A stretch of 64,000 nucleotides of DNA from G963675935 sp963675935 (GTDB lineage Bacteria > Planctomycetota > Planctomycetia > Pirellulales > Thermoguttaceae), in the NCBI GenBank assembly GCA_963675935.2, contig OY780964.2, positions 1,488,001-1,552,000 of the forward strand. Reading direction: 5' to 3'. A program made the translations under genes and the position numbers. Each line of letters begins with the position of its first letter. Position 1 is the first letter of the stretch. Positions 40,832-48,091 of this stretch are shown one piece after another. The notes under the pieces are model-generated. The model made no database searches. It was given only the letters and a program-made list of their open reading frames with translations, and was not told the DNA's origin.

Positions 40832-41440
40832 ATGAATATGTTCGACACTCTGACCGACCGCCAAAAAAAGGTATACGAGTTCATCCGCGACAAAATTCGC
40901 ACCCGGGGCTACGGCCCGACGGTTCGAGAAATCGCCACCCGCTTCAAAATTCAGTCGCCCAACGGGGTGGTTTGCCACTTGCGCGCCCTGGTGAAAAAGG
41001 GCTTCATTTCGCGCGAGCCGCACATGTCGCGGGCGATCCAGCTTTTGGCCGAGCCGATCGAGGAGCGGGGGCTGCCTCTGGCCGGGAGCATCGCCGCCGG
41101 CGTGTTGCACGAGGCCATCGAGCAGAACGAGCGGGTCGATTTCCAGGAAATGTTCGATCCCAAGACGAAAAATCTTTTCACGCTTCAGGTCCGCGGCGAG
41201 TCGATGATCGAGGATCAAATTGCCGACGGCGACTATGTGATCGTGCAGAAGCAGCGGACCGCGAAGAAGGGTCAAATCGTCGTCGCACTGACCGACGAGG
41301 GCGAAGCGACGCTCAAGCGTTGGTTTCCCGAAAAAAACCGCATCCGGCTGCAACCGGCCAATCGAACGATGAAGCCGATCTTCGTGAAGAACGCCAAGAT
41401 TCTCGGCGTGGTGGTCGGCGTGGTGCGGAAAGTGGGGTGA
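40832..41440 (+). CDS. lexA: LexA repressor
   Basis: LexA represses the SOS regulon and cleaves itself when RecA is activated. The 202-residue protein has the N-terminal winged helix (TLTDRQKKVYEFIRDKIRTR, PTVREIATRFKIQSPNGVVC) and a C-terminal S24 peptidase domain: the A-G cleavage site at 89-90 (SIAAGVLHEA), catalytic S124 in RGESMIED and K162 in EATLKRWF. The spacing is close to E. coli LexA (84-85, 119, 156). A promoter with a candidate operator is upstream. The neighbours are not SOS genes; uvrB is about 14 kb away. Confidence 0.97.
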   Translation: MNMFDTLTDRQKKVYEFIRDKIRTRGYGPTVREIATRFKIQSPNGVVCHLRALVKKGFISREPHMSRAIQLLAEPIEERGLPLAGSIAAGVLHEAIEQNERVDFQEMFDPKTKNLFTLQVRGESMIEDQIADGDYVIVQKQRTAKKGQIVVALTDEGEATLKRWFPEKNRIRLQPANRTMKPIFVKNAKILGVVVGVVRKVG

Positions 41441-41488
41441 GGCGGGCGGCAGATGAGCCGTTTCCGATAGCCCGAAACGGACTTGCTT

Positions 41489-41507
41489 TATCCTACTGAG
41501 TAGGATA
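41489..41507. promoter_or_regulatory. Perfect 9-bp-arm dyad before the HigBA-type operon
   Basis: TATCCTACT-G-AGTAGGATA ends 5 bp before the toxin ATG. A dyad in this position suits autoregulation by the antitoxin, as in other higBA operons. Confidence 0.65.
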
Positions 41508-41512
41508 GAATA

Positions 41513-41875
41513 ATGAAGACATTCGTAGAAACGACCAATTTTACAGAATGGCGAGCGAGGTTTCTCTCGAGCGAGGATTACGCCAAGTTGCAGCAGGAGC
41601 TTGTTGCCATTCCGCAAAGGGGCGACATAATGCCAGGGTGTGGCGGTCTGCGGAAGCTTAGAATTCGCGATCCCAAACGTCAGAAGGGCAAACGTGGCGG
41701 GGCCAGGATCATTTACCTTCACATCCCGGAAGTCGGTCAGTTTCTAATGCTGGATGTCTATGGCAAGAACGAAAAGGACGATCTGACTTTTGCCGAGAAA
41801 AAGGAGTTTCGAGAGCTTGCGAGGGAATACCGGCGGCAGGTAGTCAAGGCAATCGGAGAAAAACGAAACGATTAG
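41513..41875 (+). CDS. HigB/RelE-type toxin
   Basis: This 120-residue basic protein begins MKTFVETTNFTEWRARFLSS and has LRKLRIRDPKRQKGKRGGAR, then IIYLHIPEVGQFLMLDVYGK and the C-terminal DDLTFAEKKEFRELAREYRR, the order of the HigB2-like branch of RelE toxins, which cleave ribosome-bound mRNA. Toxin before antitoxin is the usual higBA order and distinguishes it from most type II systems. The antitoxin starts 11 bp after its stop. A perfect palindrome overlaps its likely promoter. Confidence 0.9.
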   Translation: MKTFVETTNFTEWRARFLSSEDYAKLQQELVAIPQRGDIMPGCGGLRKLRIRDPKRQKGKRGGARIIYLHIPEVGQFLMLDVYGKNEKDDLTFAEKKEFRELAREYRRQVVKAIGEKRND

Positions 41876-41886
41876 GAGCGGTTTCG

Positions 41887-42231
41887 ATGGCAACAAACAA
41901 GCCAACTCGCGGCTCTCTGGCTGCTCGGCTAAGAGCCGGCTTGAATGAGGGAATTCTGTACGCGAAGGGCGAATTAACGTTGCGAACGGTCCAAGTCCCG
42001 CAGCGTCCCCCGCAAGTCGGCATGGTTGAAGTCACCCGGTTGCGTGAGAGCATGGGCATGTCGCAGGCAGTCCTGGCGGGAGTGCTTAACGTCTCGACGA
42101 AGACCGTGCAGAGTTGGGAGCAGGGCCAGCGACAACCGTCCCATGCGGCATTGCGACTTCTGCAAATTTTGCAGCAGCAACCGCATACCGTGTGTGAGAT
42201 GGCCGGGTTGCCAGCGCCAATGCAACAGTGA
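41887..42231 (+). CDS. HigA-type antitoxin, XRE helix-turn-helix
   Basis: The 114-residue protein has an N-terminal arm rich in basic residues and a C-terminal XRE domain: VTRLRESMGMSQAVLAGVLN, then VSTKTVQSWEQGQRQPSHAA, where the recognition helix is TVQSWEQG. It continues LRLLQILQQQPHTVCEM. This matches HigA antitoxins, which neutralise HigB and repress their own operon. AGGAG lies 8 bp before the ATG. The binding site is probably the dyad at 41489-41507 (inference). Confidence 0.92.
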   Translation: MATNKPTRGSLAARLRAGLNEGILYAKGELTLRTVQVPQRPPQVGMVEVTRLRESMGMSQAVLAGVLNVSTKTVQSWEQGQRQPSHAALRLLQILQQQPHTVCEMAGLPAPMQQ

Positions 42232-42265
42232 ATTCAGTTATGACGAGGCATTAGTTGGAGGTTCC

Positions 42266-42955
42266 ATGCGAATCATCTCCGACTTTCACGATTATTACGA
42301 CGCTGTCCAGGCTACCTGGGCAGGACCAAACGCTGATCTATGCTCGAAAGCGGGAGGAAGTGGAGCTTGCCGAATATCCCTTGCCAGCTTTTCGGTGGTT
42401 TGCGGCTGGTCGCGATGGGATTCAAATTCAGCAACACGTCATCGGATTCTGTGGAAAAACTTATCCAGCGTTGGTGTTGACTAAAATTGCCTCGAATAAA
42501 TCGGCCATTTGTTACAATCTGGATGAGGTGGATTCGTTTGCCGAGAACAACTGCCGCAAAAAAGAATTGGAGGCGTATCGGATAAAAAAGTGGCGACCGA
42601 GAGATTGGCTGTGGTATTTTCGCCGGGACACGTTCGAGAAGTATTTTACGGAGTGTTCTGAAAAAAAAGATGCGTTTGCCGAAATGTTTATCAAAAAACA
42701 ATGCCCGGTCTGGGTCGGCACAGTGTTGGAATGTTCCTGGAGAAAACACAACGGAAAATCGTCTACAACGCCAGTCTGAAGGAGTTGGAATTCTTCCGGC
42801 TGTTCGATCCCTACACCGCATTTCAAGAGATTTCGATGTTTCTGGGCGGCTTGGCCGTGCCGCTCAAGGAAATCCCCCAGGTGCCCGACAAAATCATGGT
42901 CGGCATCAAGGGATTTGACCAGTGGAGTTTCCGAAAGCTGCCCGGCAAAAAATAG
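42266..42955 (+). pseudogene. Frameshifted gene of unknown function
   Basis: The product reads through three frames. From ATG 42266 (GGAGG just upstream) it is MRIISDFHDYYDAVQATW; near 42317 it must shift to continue GQDQTLIYARKREEVELAEY and on to FIKKQCPVWVG; near 42715 it shifts again to MFLEKTQRKIVYNASLKELE and FDPYTAFQEISMFLGGLAVP, ending GFDQWSFRKLPGKK at the TAG 42953-42955. The pieces together resemble a bacterial/phage-associated hypothetical of about 225 residues that begins MKIISxFKDYYD and ends near FDKxSFRK. Two independent shifts argue for a dead gene rather than programmed frameshifting, though a sequencing or assembly error is possible. Confidence 0.75.
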
Positions 42956-43049
42956 CGATCTCAAAGCGAGCAATCGGCCCGCTATCTCGGGGGGCAAAAC
43001 TTTTCCACCTCCTGCGTCGTCTTAGACGTAGAATTGCCTGTATCGTTGG

Positions 43050-43092
43050 TGATGGAAAGCACATTCCGCGGGTCGTTGGCCCCCGGCTATTT
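43050..43092. repeat. AATAGCCGGGGGCC family, single arm
   Basis: GGAAAGCACATTCCGCGGG followed by GGCCCCCGGCTATTTTGATC is the right-hand arm only; GGAAAGCACATTCCGCGGG is also the beginning of the right arm at about 2996. There is no left partner nearby. Confidence 0.7.
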
Positions 43093-43149
43093 TGATCTTT
43101 TTGATTTCGATGTTGCCAATCCGATAGCCCTTTGAGGAGTAAATAGACC

Positions 43150-45216
43150 ATGTCGCGCCGTCTTCCGTGCCTTGCCGTGTTGTTCTGCCTCGCCGCCGTC
43201 GCCAGGGCCGAGACGCCCCGGCCGGAAAATCTGCCCCTGCGCCGGGTCGTGCTGTTCAGTTCCGGCGTCGGCTTCTTCGAGCACGCCGGCCAAGTCACCG
43301 GCGACGCCACGGTCGAAATGAAATTCAAAACCGCCGACATCAACGACCTCTTGAAAAGCATGGTCGTTCAGGACTTGGACGGCGGACAGGTTTCGACCGT
43401 CACCTACGGCTCGAAAGACCCGGTGACCAAAACGCTCAAGAGTTTTTCGATCGATCTGACGACCAACCCCACACTGGCCCAGCTTTTGCAACAGGTGCGA
43501 GGCGAGCGGGTCGTCGTCGAAGCGCCCAACGAACTCTCCGGCGTCATCCTCGGCGTCGAAACCCGGCGCAAGAAAGTCGGTGATGACGAATTCATCGACG
43601 TGGCCGTGTTGAATCTCGTGACCGACCAGGGCCTTCGCTCCGTCGCGCTCGACGCGGTGAGCCGCATCAAACTGGTCAACCCGCAGCTCGACGCTGAATT
43701 GAACAAAGCGCTGGCCGTGCTGGCCTCGGCCCACGCGACCGACAAAAAAACCGTCGTGTTGAATTTTCTGGGCAAGGGCACGCGCCGAGTGCGCGTCGGC
43801 TACATCCAGGCCGCGCCGGTTTGGAAAACCACGTATCGGCTCGTGCTGGGCGACAAGCCCAGCGACAAGCCGCTCTTGCAGGGCTGGGCCATCGTCGAAA
43901 ACACGTCGGAGGAAGATTGGTCAGGCGTCAATCTGACGTTGGTCAGCGGCCGGCCCATCTCGTTCACGATGGACCTCTATCAGCCGCTCTATATCCAGCG
44001 GCCCGAGGTGCAGTTGGAGCTTTACGCCTCGCTGCAACCGCAGACTTACGGACAGGATTTGGCCAGAAAGGAAATGGCGTTTGCCAGGAGGGCTGGCGGT
44101 GGAAGAATGCTGGCCGCCGCGGCGCCAGTGCCACCGATGGAAAAATCCAAGTTCGGGATTGGCGTTGATTCGGACGCCGGATTAGTCGGCTCGGTCGTTT
44201 TGGATGAACAAAACGTTAGCTGGCGTCAAGGCGTCCAGCCGTCCGCCGAGGCCGGCAACGTCGGCAACCTGTTCCGCTATGCCATTGCCATGCCGGTCAC
44301 GCTGCCGCGTCAGCAGTCGGCCATGCTGCCGATCGTCAACGCCGACGTGAAGTGTGAAAAACTGGCGATCTACAATCCCGCGGTCCAAGCGAAACATCCG
44401 CTCTACGGGCTGCGGTTCACCAACACGACTGACCTGCACCTGATGCAAGGCCCGATCACGGTTTTTGACGGCGGCACGTACGCCGGCGATGCCAAGATCG
44501 AAGACATCGCCCCCGGCGGCGAGCGGCTTTTGAGCTACGGCCTGGCTCTCGACACCGAAGTTGTCTGCCAGAGCAAGGGCCGGCCCGAGGAATTGCTCGG
44601 TGTGCAGCTCATGAAGGGCACGATGCTCGCGAGCCGAAAGTTCACCCGCTCGCAAGAGTACACGATCAAGAATTCGGGGAAAAAAGTGGAAACCGTGCTG
44701 GTCGAGTATCCGATCGACGCGGCCTGGACGCTGGTTGCGCCCAAGAAGCCGACCGAGAAGACCGGCGCGTTGTACCGATTCGCCGTCGAGGCCAAGCCGG
44801 GCGAACCGGCCACGCTGACGATCGATGAGGAGCGAACGGAGCGGCAGCAGATCGCCCTGACGAACTTGGACGACAACGCGATTCAGTTCTTCATGAGCGC
44901 GAAGGTGGTCAGCGAGAAGGTGAAGGCGGCCCTGATGGAGATCGTCAAGCGGAAGCATGCCTTGCAGCAGGTCGTCGTCGGCCGGCAGCAGCGCGAGCAG
45001 CGCATCCGGCAGATCGCCGAGGACCAGAACCGTGTGCGTCTGAACATGGACCGCTTGGACCACAACAGCGATTTGTACAAGAGCTACGTGAAAAAGTTTA
45101 CCGCCCAGGAGGAGGAGGTCGTGAAGCTCAACGAGCAGATCGCCGCAATGACCGACCAGGAGACTGGCCTGCGGAAATCGCTCGACGAGTACATGATGGG
45201 GCTGGATTTGCAGTAG
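43150..45216 (+). CDS. Exported DUF4139-type protein
   Basis: This 688-residue protein has a signal peptide (LPCLAVLFCLAAVARA) and the DUF4139 pattern: an early PLRRVVLFSSGVGFFEHAG segment, GTRRVRVGYIQAAPVWKTTY before the domain, then LLQGWAIVENTSEEDWSGVN, LTLVSGRPISFTMDLYQPLY. The C-terminus is a coiled-coil helix (LMEIVKRKHALQQVVVGRQQ onward) and ends in an acidic tail. The function is unknown; the fold is mostly beta and it is likely periplasmic. Its Shine-Dalgarno is GAGGAG about 8 bp before the ATG. An inverted repeat starts 8 bp after its stop. Confidence 0.85.
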   Translation: MSRRLPCLAVLFCLAAVARAETPRPENLPLRRVVLFSSGVGFFEHAGQVTGDATVEMKFKTADINDLLKSMVVQDLDGGQVSTVTYGSKDPVTKTLKSFSIDLTTNPTLAQLLQQVRGERVVVEAPNELSGVILGVETRRKKVGDDEFIDVAVLNLVTDQGLRSVALDAVSRIKLVNPQLDAELNKALAVLASAHATDKKTVVLNFLGKGTRRVRVGYIQAAPVWKTTYRLVLGDKPSDKPLLQGWAIVENTSEEDWSGVNLTLVSGRPISFTMDLYQPLYIQRPEVQLELYASLQPQTYGQDLARKEMAFARRAGGGRMLAAAAPVPPMEKSKFGIGVDSDAGLVGSVVLDEQNVSWRQGVQPSAEAGNVGNLFRYAIAMPVTLPRQQSAMLPIVNADVKCEKLAIYNPAVQAKHPLYGLRFTNTTDLHLMQGPITVFDGGTYAGDAKIEDIAPGGERLLSYGLALDTEVVCQSKGRPEELLGVQLMKGTMLASRKFTRSQEYTIKNSGKKVETVLVEYPIDAAWTLVAPKKPTEKTGALYRFAVEAKPGEPATLTIDEERTERQQIALTNLDDNAIQFFMSAKVVSEKVKAALMEIVKRKHALQQVVVGRQQREQRIRQIAEDQNRVRLNMDRLDHNSDLYKSYVKKFTAQEEEVVKLNEQIAAMTDQETGLRKSLDEYMMGLDLQ

Positions 45217-45223
45217 GGGGGTA

Positions 45224-45311
45224 GTTGAAAAAGGGGACTGGCTCCGAGCTGGCGAGAGATCGAACCCCTGGAGAGGACTTTGTCGGCTCGGTGCCGGTCC
45301 CCTTCTTCAAC
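45224..45311. repeat. Inverted repeat, AAAAAGGGGACTGG family
   Basis: GTTGAAAAAGGGGACTGGCT and its complement GCCGGTCCCCTTCTTCAAC are the ends. A further TTGAA-type copy follows directly. The 45217-45524 region has no gene. Confidence 0.75.
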
Positions 45312-45332
45312 CTTTTTCAACGGGCCGCGGGA

Positions 45333-45406
45333 AGGGGACAGGTCCATGTTTTCGGCCGACCATTTTTCGGCAGAATGCGTTTTCTCGACGAAAAACGGAC
45401 CAGTCC
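45333..45406. repeat. Inverted repeat, GGTCCATGTTTTCGG family
   Basis: GGGGACAGGTCCATGTTTTC pairs with GAAAAACGGACCAGTCC. A related copy is at 47898-47972, with the same inner GCCGACC / TGCCGA order. Confidence 0.7.
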
Positions 45407-45524
45407 ACGAACTTTGCCGAATTCCTGCTGTTTCCAATAGGGGTTTGGGAAACTATACTTATTGGGCATACGCTGATTGGGATGGCGCGCCGAAGCGTTT
45501 TTCCCTTTCCGAGGAGAAAACAAA

Positions 45525-46430
45525 ATGCTTCGTGCCAAGCCGGAATATATTGCATGGCTGGCGCCGTTGCTGCTGGCAAGCTTGGCGGCGGCGGAAGCCC
45601 CACCCTCGCCGCCGAAGGCCGCCGAGACGACAGGCCGGTTTATACGCGTGAACCGCGACAAAAATCACGTCCCCCTTGCTCTGGAAACGGCCATCGTGCG
45701 CTGCGCCCCCGCATCGGGCGATGGTCGGGCGATCACGGTCGATCTTGTGGCCGCCGTCCACATCGCCGATCCCGACTATTACAAACAGCTCAACCGCGAG
45801 TTCGAGGGCTACGACGCGGTGCTCTACGAGTTGGTGGCGCCCGAAGATTCCAAAACGCCCCAACCCGACGCCAAGCCGGGCAACCATCCGGTCTCGCTTC
45901 TGCAAAACGGCATGAAAGACCTCTTGGCTTTGGAGTATCAACTCAAAGGGATCGACTACACCCGAAAGAACATGGTTCACGCCGACATGTCGCCCGACCA
46001 GTTCGCCCGGTCGATGCAGCGGCGCGGCGAAACCATGACGGCCATGTTCGCCCGGATGATGGGATACGCCATGACGCAGCAGGGCCAAACGACCGACGGC
46101 GCCCGATTGCTGGCCGCGCTGTTCGACAAGAACCGCGCCTCGGCCTTGAAGCGGGCAATGGCCGAACAGTTCGAGCTGAGCGAAGGCTCGATGGCGGCTT
46201 TGGAAGGGCCCAACGGTTCCACGTTGGTTGCCGAACGGAATAAAGTGGCCCTGGATGTGCTCCGAAAGGAAATCGCCGGCGGCAAGAAGAAATTCGCTAT
46301 TTTTTATGGCGCGGCCCACATGCCGGATTTCCAAAAACGCTTGCGCGACGAGTTTGGAATGACGCCCGTTGACGCCCGATGGTTGGCGGCCTGGACTTTG
46401 AAAACCGAAGCGGCGTCGAAGCCGCGTTAA
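45525..46430 (+). CDS. Exported TraB/GumN-like protein
   Basis: The ATG at 45525 follows GAGGAG by 8 bp. The 301-residue protein has a signal peptide (YIAWLAPLLLASLAAAEA) and the pattern of the TraB/PrgY/GumN fold: VDLVAAVHIADPDYYKQLNR with its conserved glutamine/histidine region, GYDAVLYELVAPE, a central helix region and a C-terminal KKKFAIFYGAAHMPDFQKRL strand-H motif. The GxxH and E motifs suggest a metal-dependent protease or lipase-like activity that has not been settled for the family. It is followed 27 bp later by the sugar isomerase gene, so the two may be co-transcribed. Confidence 0.75.
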   Translation: MLRAKPEYIAWLAPLLLASLAAAEAPPSPPKAAETTGRFIRVNRDKNHVPLALETAIVRCAPASGDGRAITVDLVAAVHIADPDYYKQLNREFEGYDAVLYELVAPEDSKTPQPDAKPGNHPVSLLQNGMKDLLALEYQLKGIDYTRKNMVHADMSPDQFARSMQRRGETMTAMFARMMGYAMTQQGQTTDGARLLAALFDKNRASALKRAMAEQFELSEGSMAALEGPNGSTLVAERNKVALDVLRKEIAGGKKKFAIFYGAAHMPDFQKRLRDEFGMTPVDARWLAAWTLKTEAASKPR

Positions 46431-46457
46431 ATACATACTGCGACGGAGCGGACAAGG

Positions 46458-47270
46458 ATGGCTGAACTGTCGATCAGCGAGACGACCACTTTTCGTTGGT
46501 CGTTGGAAGAGGACGTGGCCGAATACTCGGCTGCCGGGATTCACGCCATCGGCGTTTGGCGGCGCAAGCTCGCCGACTGCGGCCAGGCGAAGGCCCTCGA
46601 TTTATTGAACCGCGGCGGGCTGAGGGTTTCCCATCTGTTTTGGGCCGGCGGATTCACCGGCAGCGACGGCCACAGCCACCGCGAGAGCGTCGAAGACGCC
46701 CTCGAGGCAGTGCGAACCGCCGCGGAGCTGAATTGCCCGACGTTGGTGCTTTGCAGCGGTCCGCGGGCGGGCCACACCGGCAACCATGCCCGGCGTTTGA
46801 TCCAAGCGGCCTTGGCCGAGTTGGCGCCCCTGGCCGCCGAACTGCACGTGACCCTGGCTCTCGAACCGATGCATCCAGGCTGCGCCGCCGAGTGGACGTT
46901 TCTCACCTCGCTCGACGAAACTCTCTCGCTGCTGCAAAGCGTCGCCGATCTGAACGTCAAGATGGTGTTCGACACGTACCATCTCGGTTTGGAGGAGGGC
47001 ATCGTTGCCCGCATCGCCGAGGCGGTTCCGCACTTTGCCCTGGTGCAGCTTGGCGACGCCCGGCGTCCGCCCGACGGCGAGCAAAACCGTTGCCGGCTGG
47101 GCGTCGGCATGGTGCCGCTGGCCGAGATCATTGCCGCGTTGAAAGCCAGCGGTTACGACGGCTACTACGACGTGGAACTGCTCGGCGAGGAGATCGAGAC
47201 CGACGATTATCGGTCGCTTCTGCAACACGCCAAGGAGGCGTTTGCGGCGTTGGTGATCGGCGATGTTTAG
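46458..47270 (+). CDS. Sugar phosphate isomerase/epimerase (AP-endonuclease-2-like TIM barrel)
   Basis: The 270-residue protein is a TIM barrel of the xylose-isomerase-like family: FRWSLEEDVAEYSAAGIHAI, a metal-binding LALEPMHPG (E), VKMVFDTYHLG (D, H), LGDARRPPDGEQN and YYDVELLGEEIETDDY (E). Family members isomerise or epimerise keto sugars and inosose; in planctomycetes they are common near polysaccharide-related genes. The substrate is unknown. GGACAAGGATG precedes the ATG. Confidence 0.9.
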   Translation: MAELSISETTTFRWSLEEDVAEYSAAGIHAIGVWRRKLADCGQAKALDLLNRGGLRVSHLFWAGGFTGSDGHSHRESVEDALEAVRTAAELNCPTLVLCSGPRAGHTGNHARRLIQAALAELAPLAAELHVTLALEPMHPGCAAEWTFLTSLDETLSLLQSVADLNVKMVFDTYHLGLEEGIVARIAEAVPHFALVQLGDARRPPDGEQNRCRLGVGMVPLAEIIAALKASGYDGYYDVELLGEEIETDDYRSLLQHAKEAFAALVIGDV

Positions 47271-47769
47271 CCGCCGCGCCCACGCGGCGATGAAGGATGG
47301 AGTGGATCAGTCAATGTGCGATCCCGGTGAGTGAAAAGTTTTCCGGCATGGGTTGGAGTATTTCCAAATATTTCGCGGGCTATCGCAAAAGCCAAAAAAG
47401 CCGATATACCAACAATTACTTATTTTAGACCCACAATTTTGGCCAGCTCTGTTGGAGGTGCGTCGGCCGCTCGTTTCGAGCATGGCCAAGTGTGGCGTGA
47501 CTGTTTCGTGTCCGTTCGGCGAACACCATCTTCATTTATTTTCCAACTCCACTTGCGCGATCGGCCGATCTGTGATATACCAATCGCCATGCTTGTCCGA
47601 TAGCGCAACGACACGAGTGCTCTATGGCGGAGAATGTCCAACATTTGTCGGTTAAATTAGAAATACAAAATTTATGAGGGCGAAGAGGCAAGACAGACGC
47701 GTCTTCACCCACGTGGCGAGACGACTGCCGCGCATTCCCGCGTTGCCCGCCGATGTTAAGCCCCGGCAA
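47271..47769. other. Intergenic, no feature recognised
   Basis: Short frames of 60-100 codons exist on both strands, but none has a plausible ribosome site, codon pattern or recognisable product. I see no repeat of the dispersed families until 47770. Confidence 0.5.
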
Positions 47770-47870
47770 ATCAATAACTGTCGCGGGGCAGCTTGCCAAC
47801 CTGCCATATCAGCCTCATGTTTTGAGGCAGGTTGGCAACCTGCCCCGCGCAAAATCCGACAGTAATTGAT
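47770..47870. repeat. Nested inverted repeat, GGCAGGTTGGCAACCTGCC type
   Basis: Inner arms 47782-47805 and 47826-47849 (CGCGGGGCAGCTTGCC... and complement) pair closely, and each includes its own GGCAGGTTGGCAACCTGCC-like dyad. ATCAATAACTGTCG and CGACAGTAATTGAT form an outer pair. Confidence 0.8.
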
Positions 47871-47897
47871 GTGCCAACCTGCGTCGGGCCGTGCAAA

Positions 47898-47972
47898 GGG
47901 GGCAATTCCATGTTTTTCGGCCAACATTTTTTGCCGAAACAGGTTTTCTCGCTGAAAGATGGACCAGTCCCC
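47898..47972. repeat. GGTCCATGTTTTCGG-family inverted repeat, second copy
   Basis: TTCCATGTTTTTCGGCCAAC with the mirrored half GAAAGATGGACCAGTCCCC matches the copy at 45333-45406, including a TTTTTGCCGAAAC centre. Confidence 0.7.
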
Positions 47973-48091
47973 GGACATTGGTGTCTTTCCAGCTAGTCGG
48001 GGGGTGCGATTGCAAGCTAGCCCCCGAAACCCTAAAATCAAAGAACCGCCACGGCGGATAATGCTTGATGGCAGCGGGAGATTGAATAGTC

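Noticed and set aside
41483..41511. TTGCTT-17-TAGAAT as promoter of the HigBA-type operon
   Set aside because: Transcription would begin after the toxin ATG at 41513, so either the start is leaderless or the promoter lies upstream; only the dyad is kept.
42266..42955. Programmed frameshifting in the gene of unknown function
   Set aside because: Two shifts with no slippery heptamer or stimulatory hairpin recognised; decay or sequencing error is simpler.
47331..47655. Small frames in the 0.8-kb gap before the fused ligase gene
   Set aside because: Start sites and composition do not support coding; product has no recognisable pattern.
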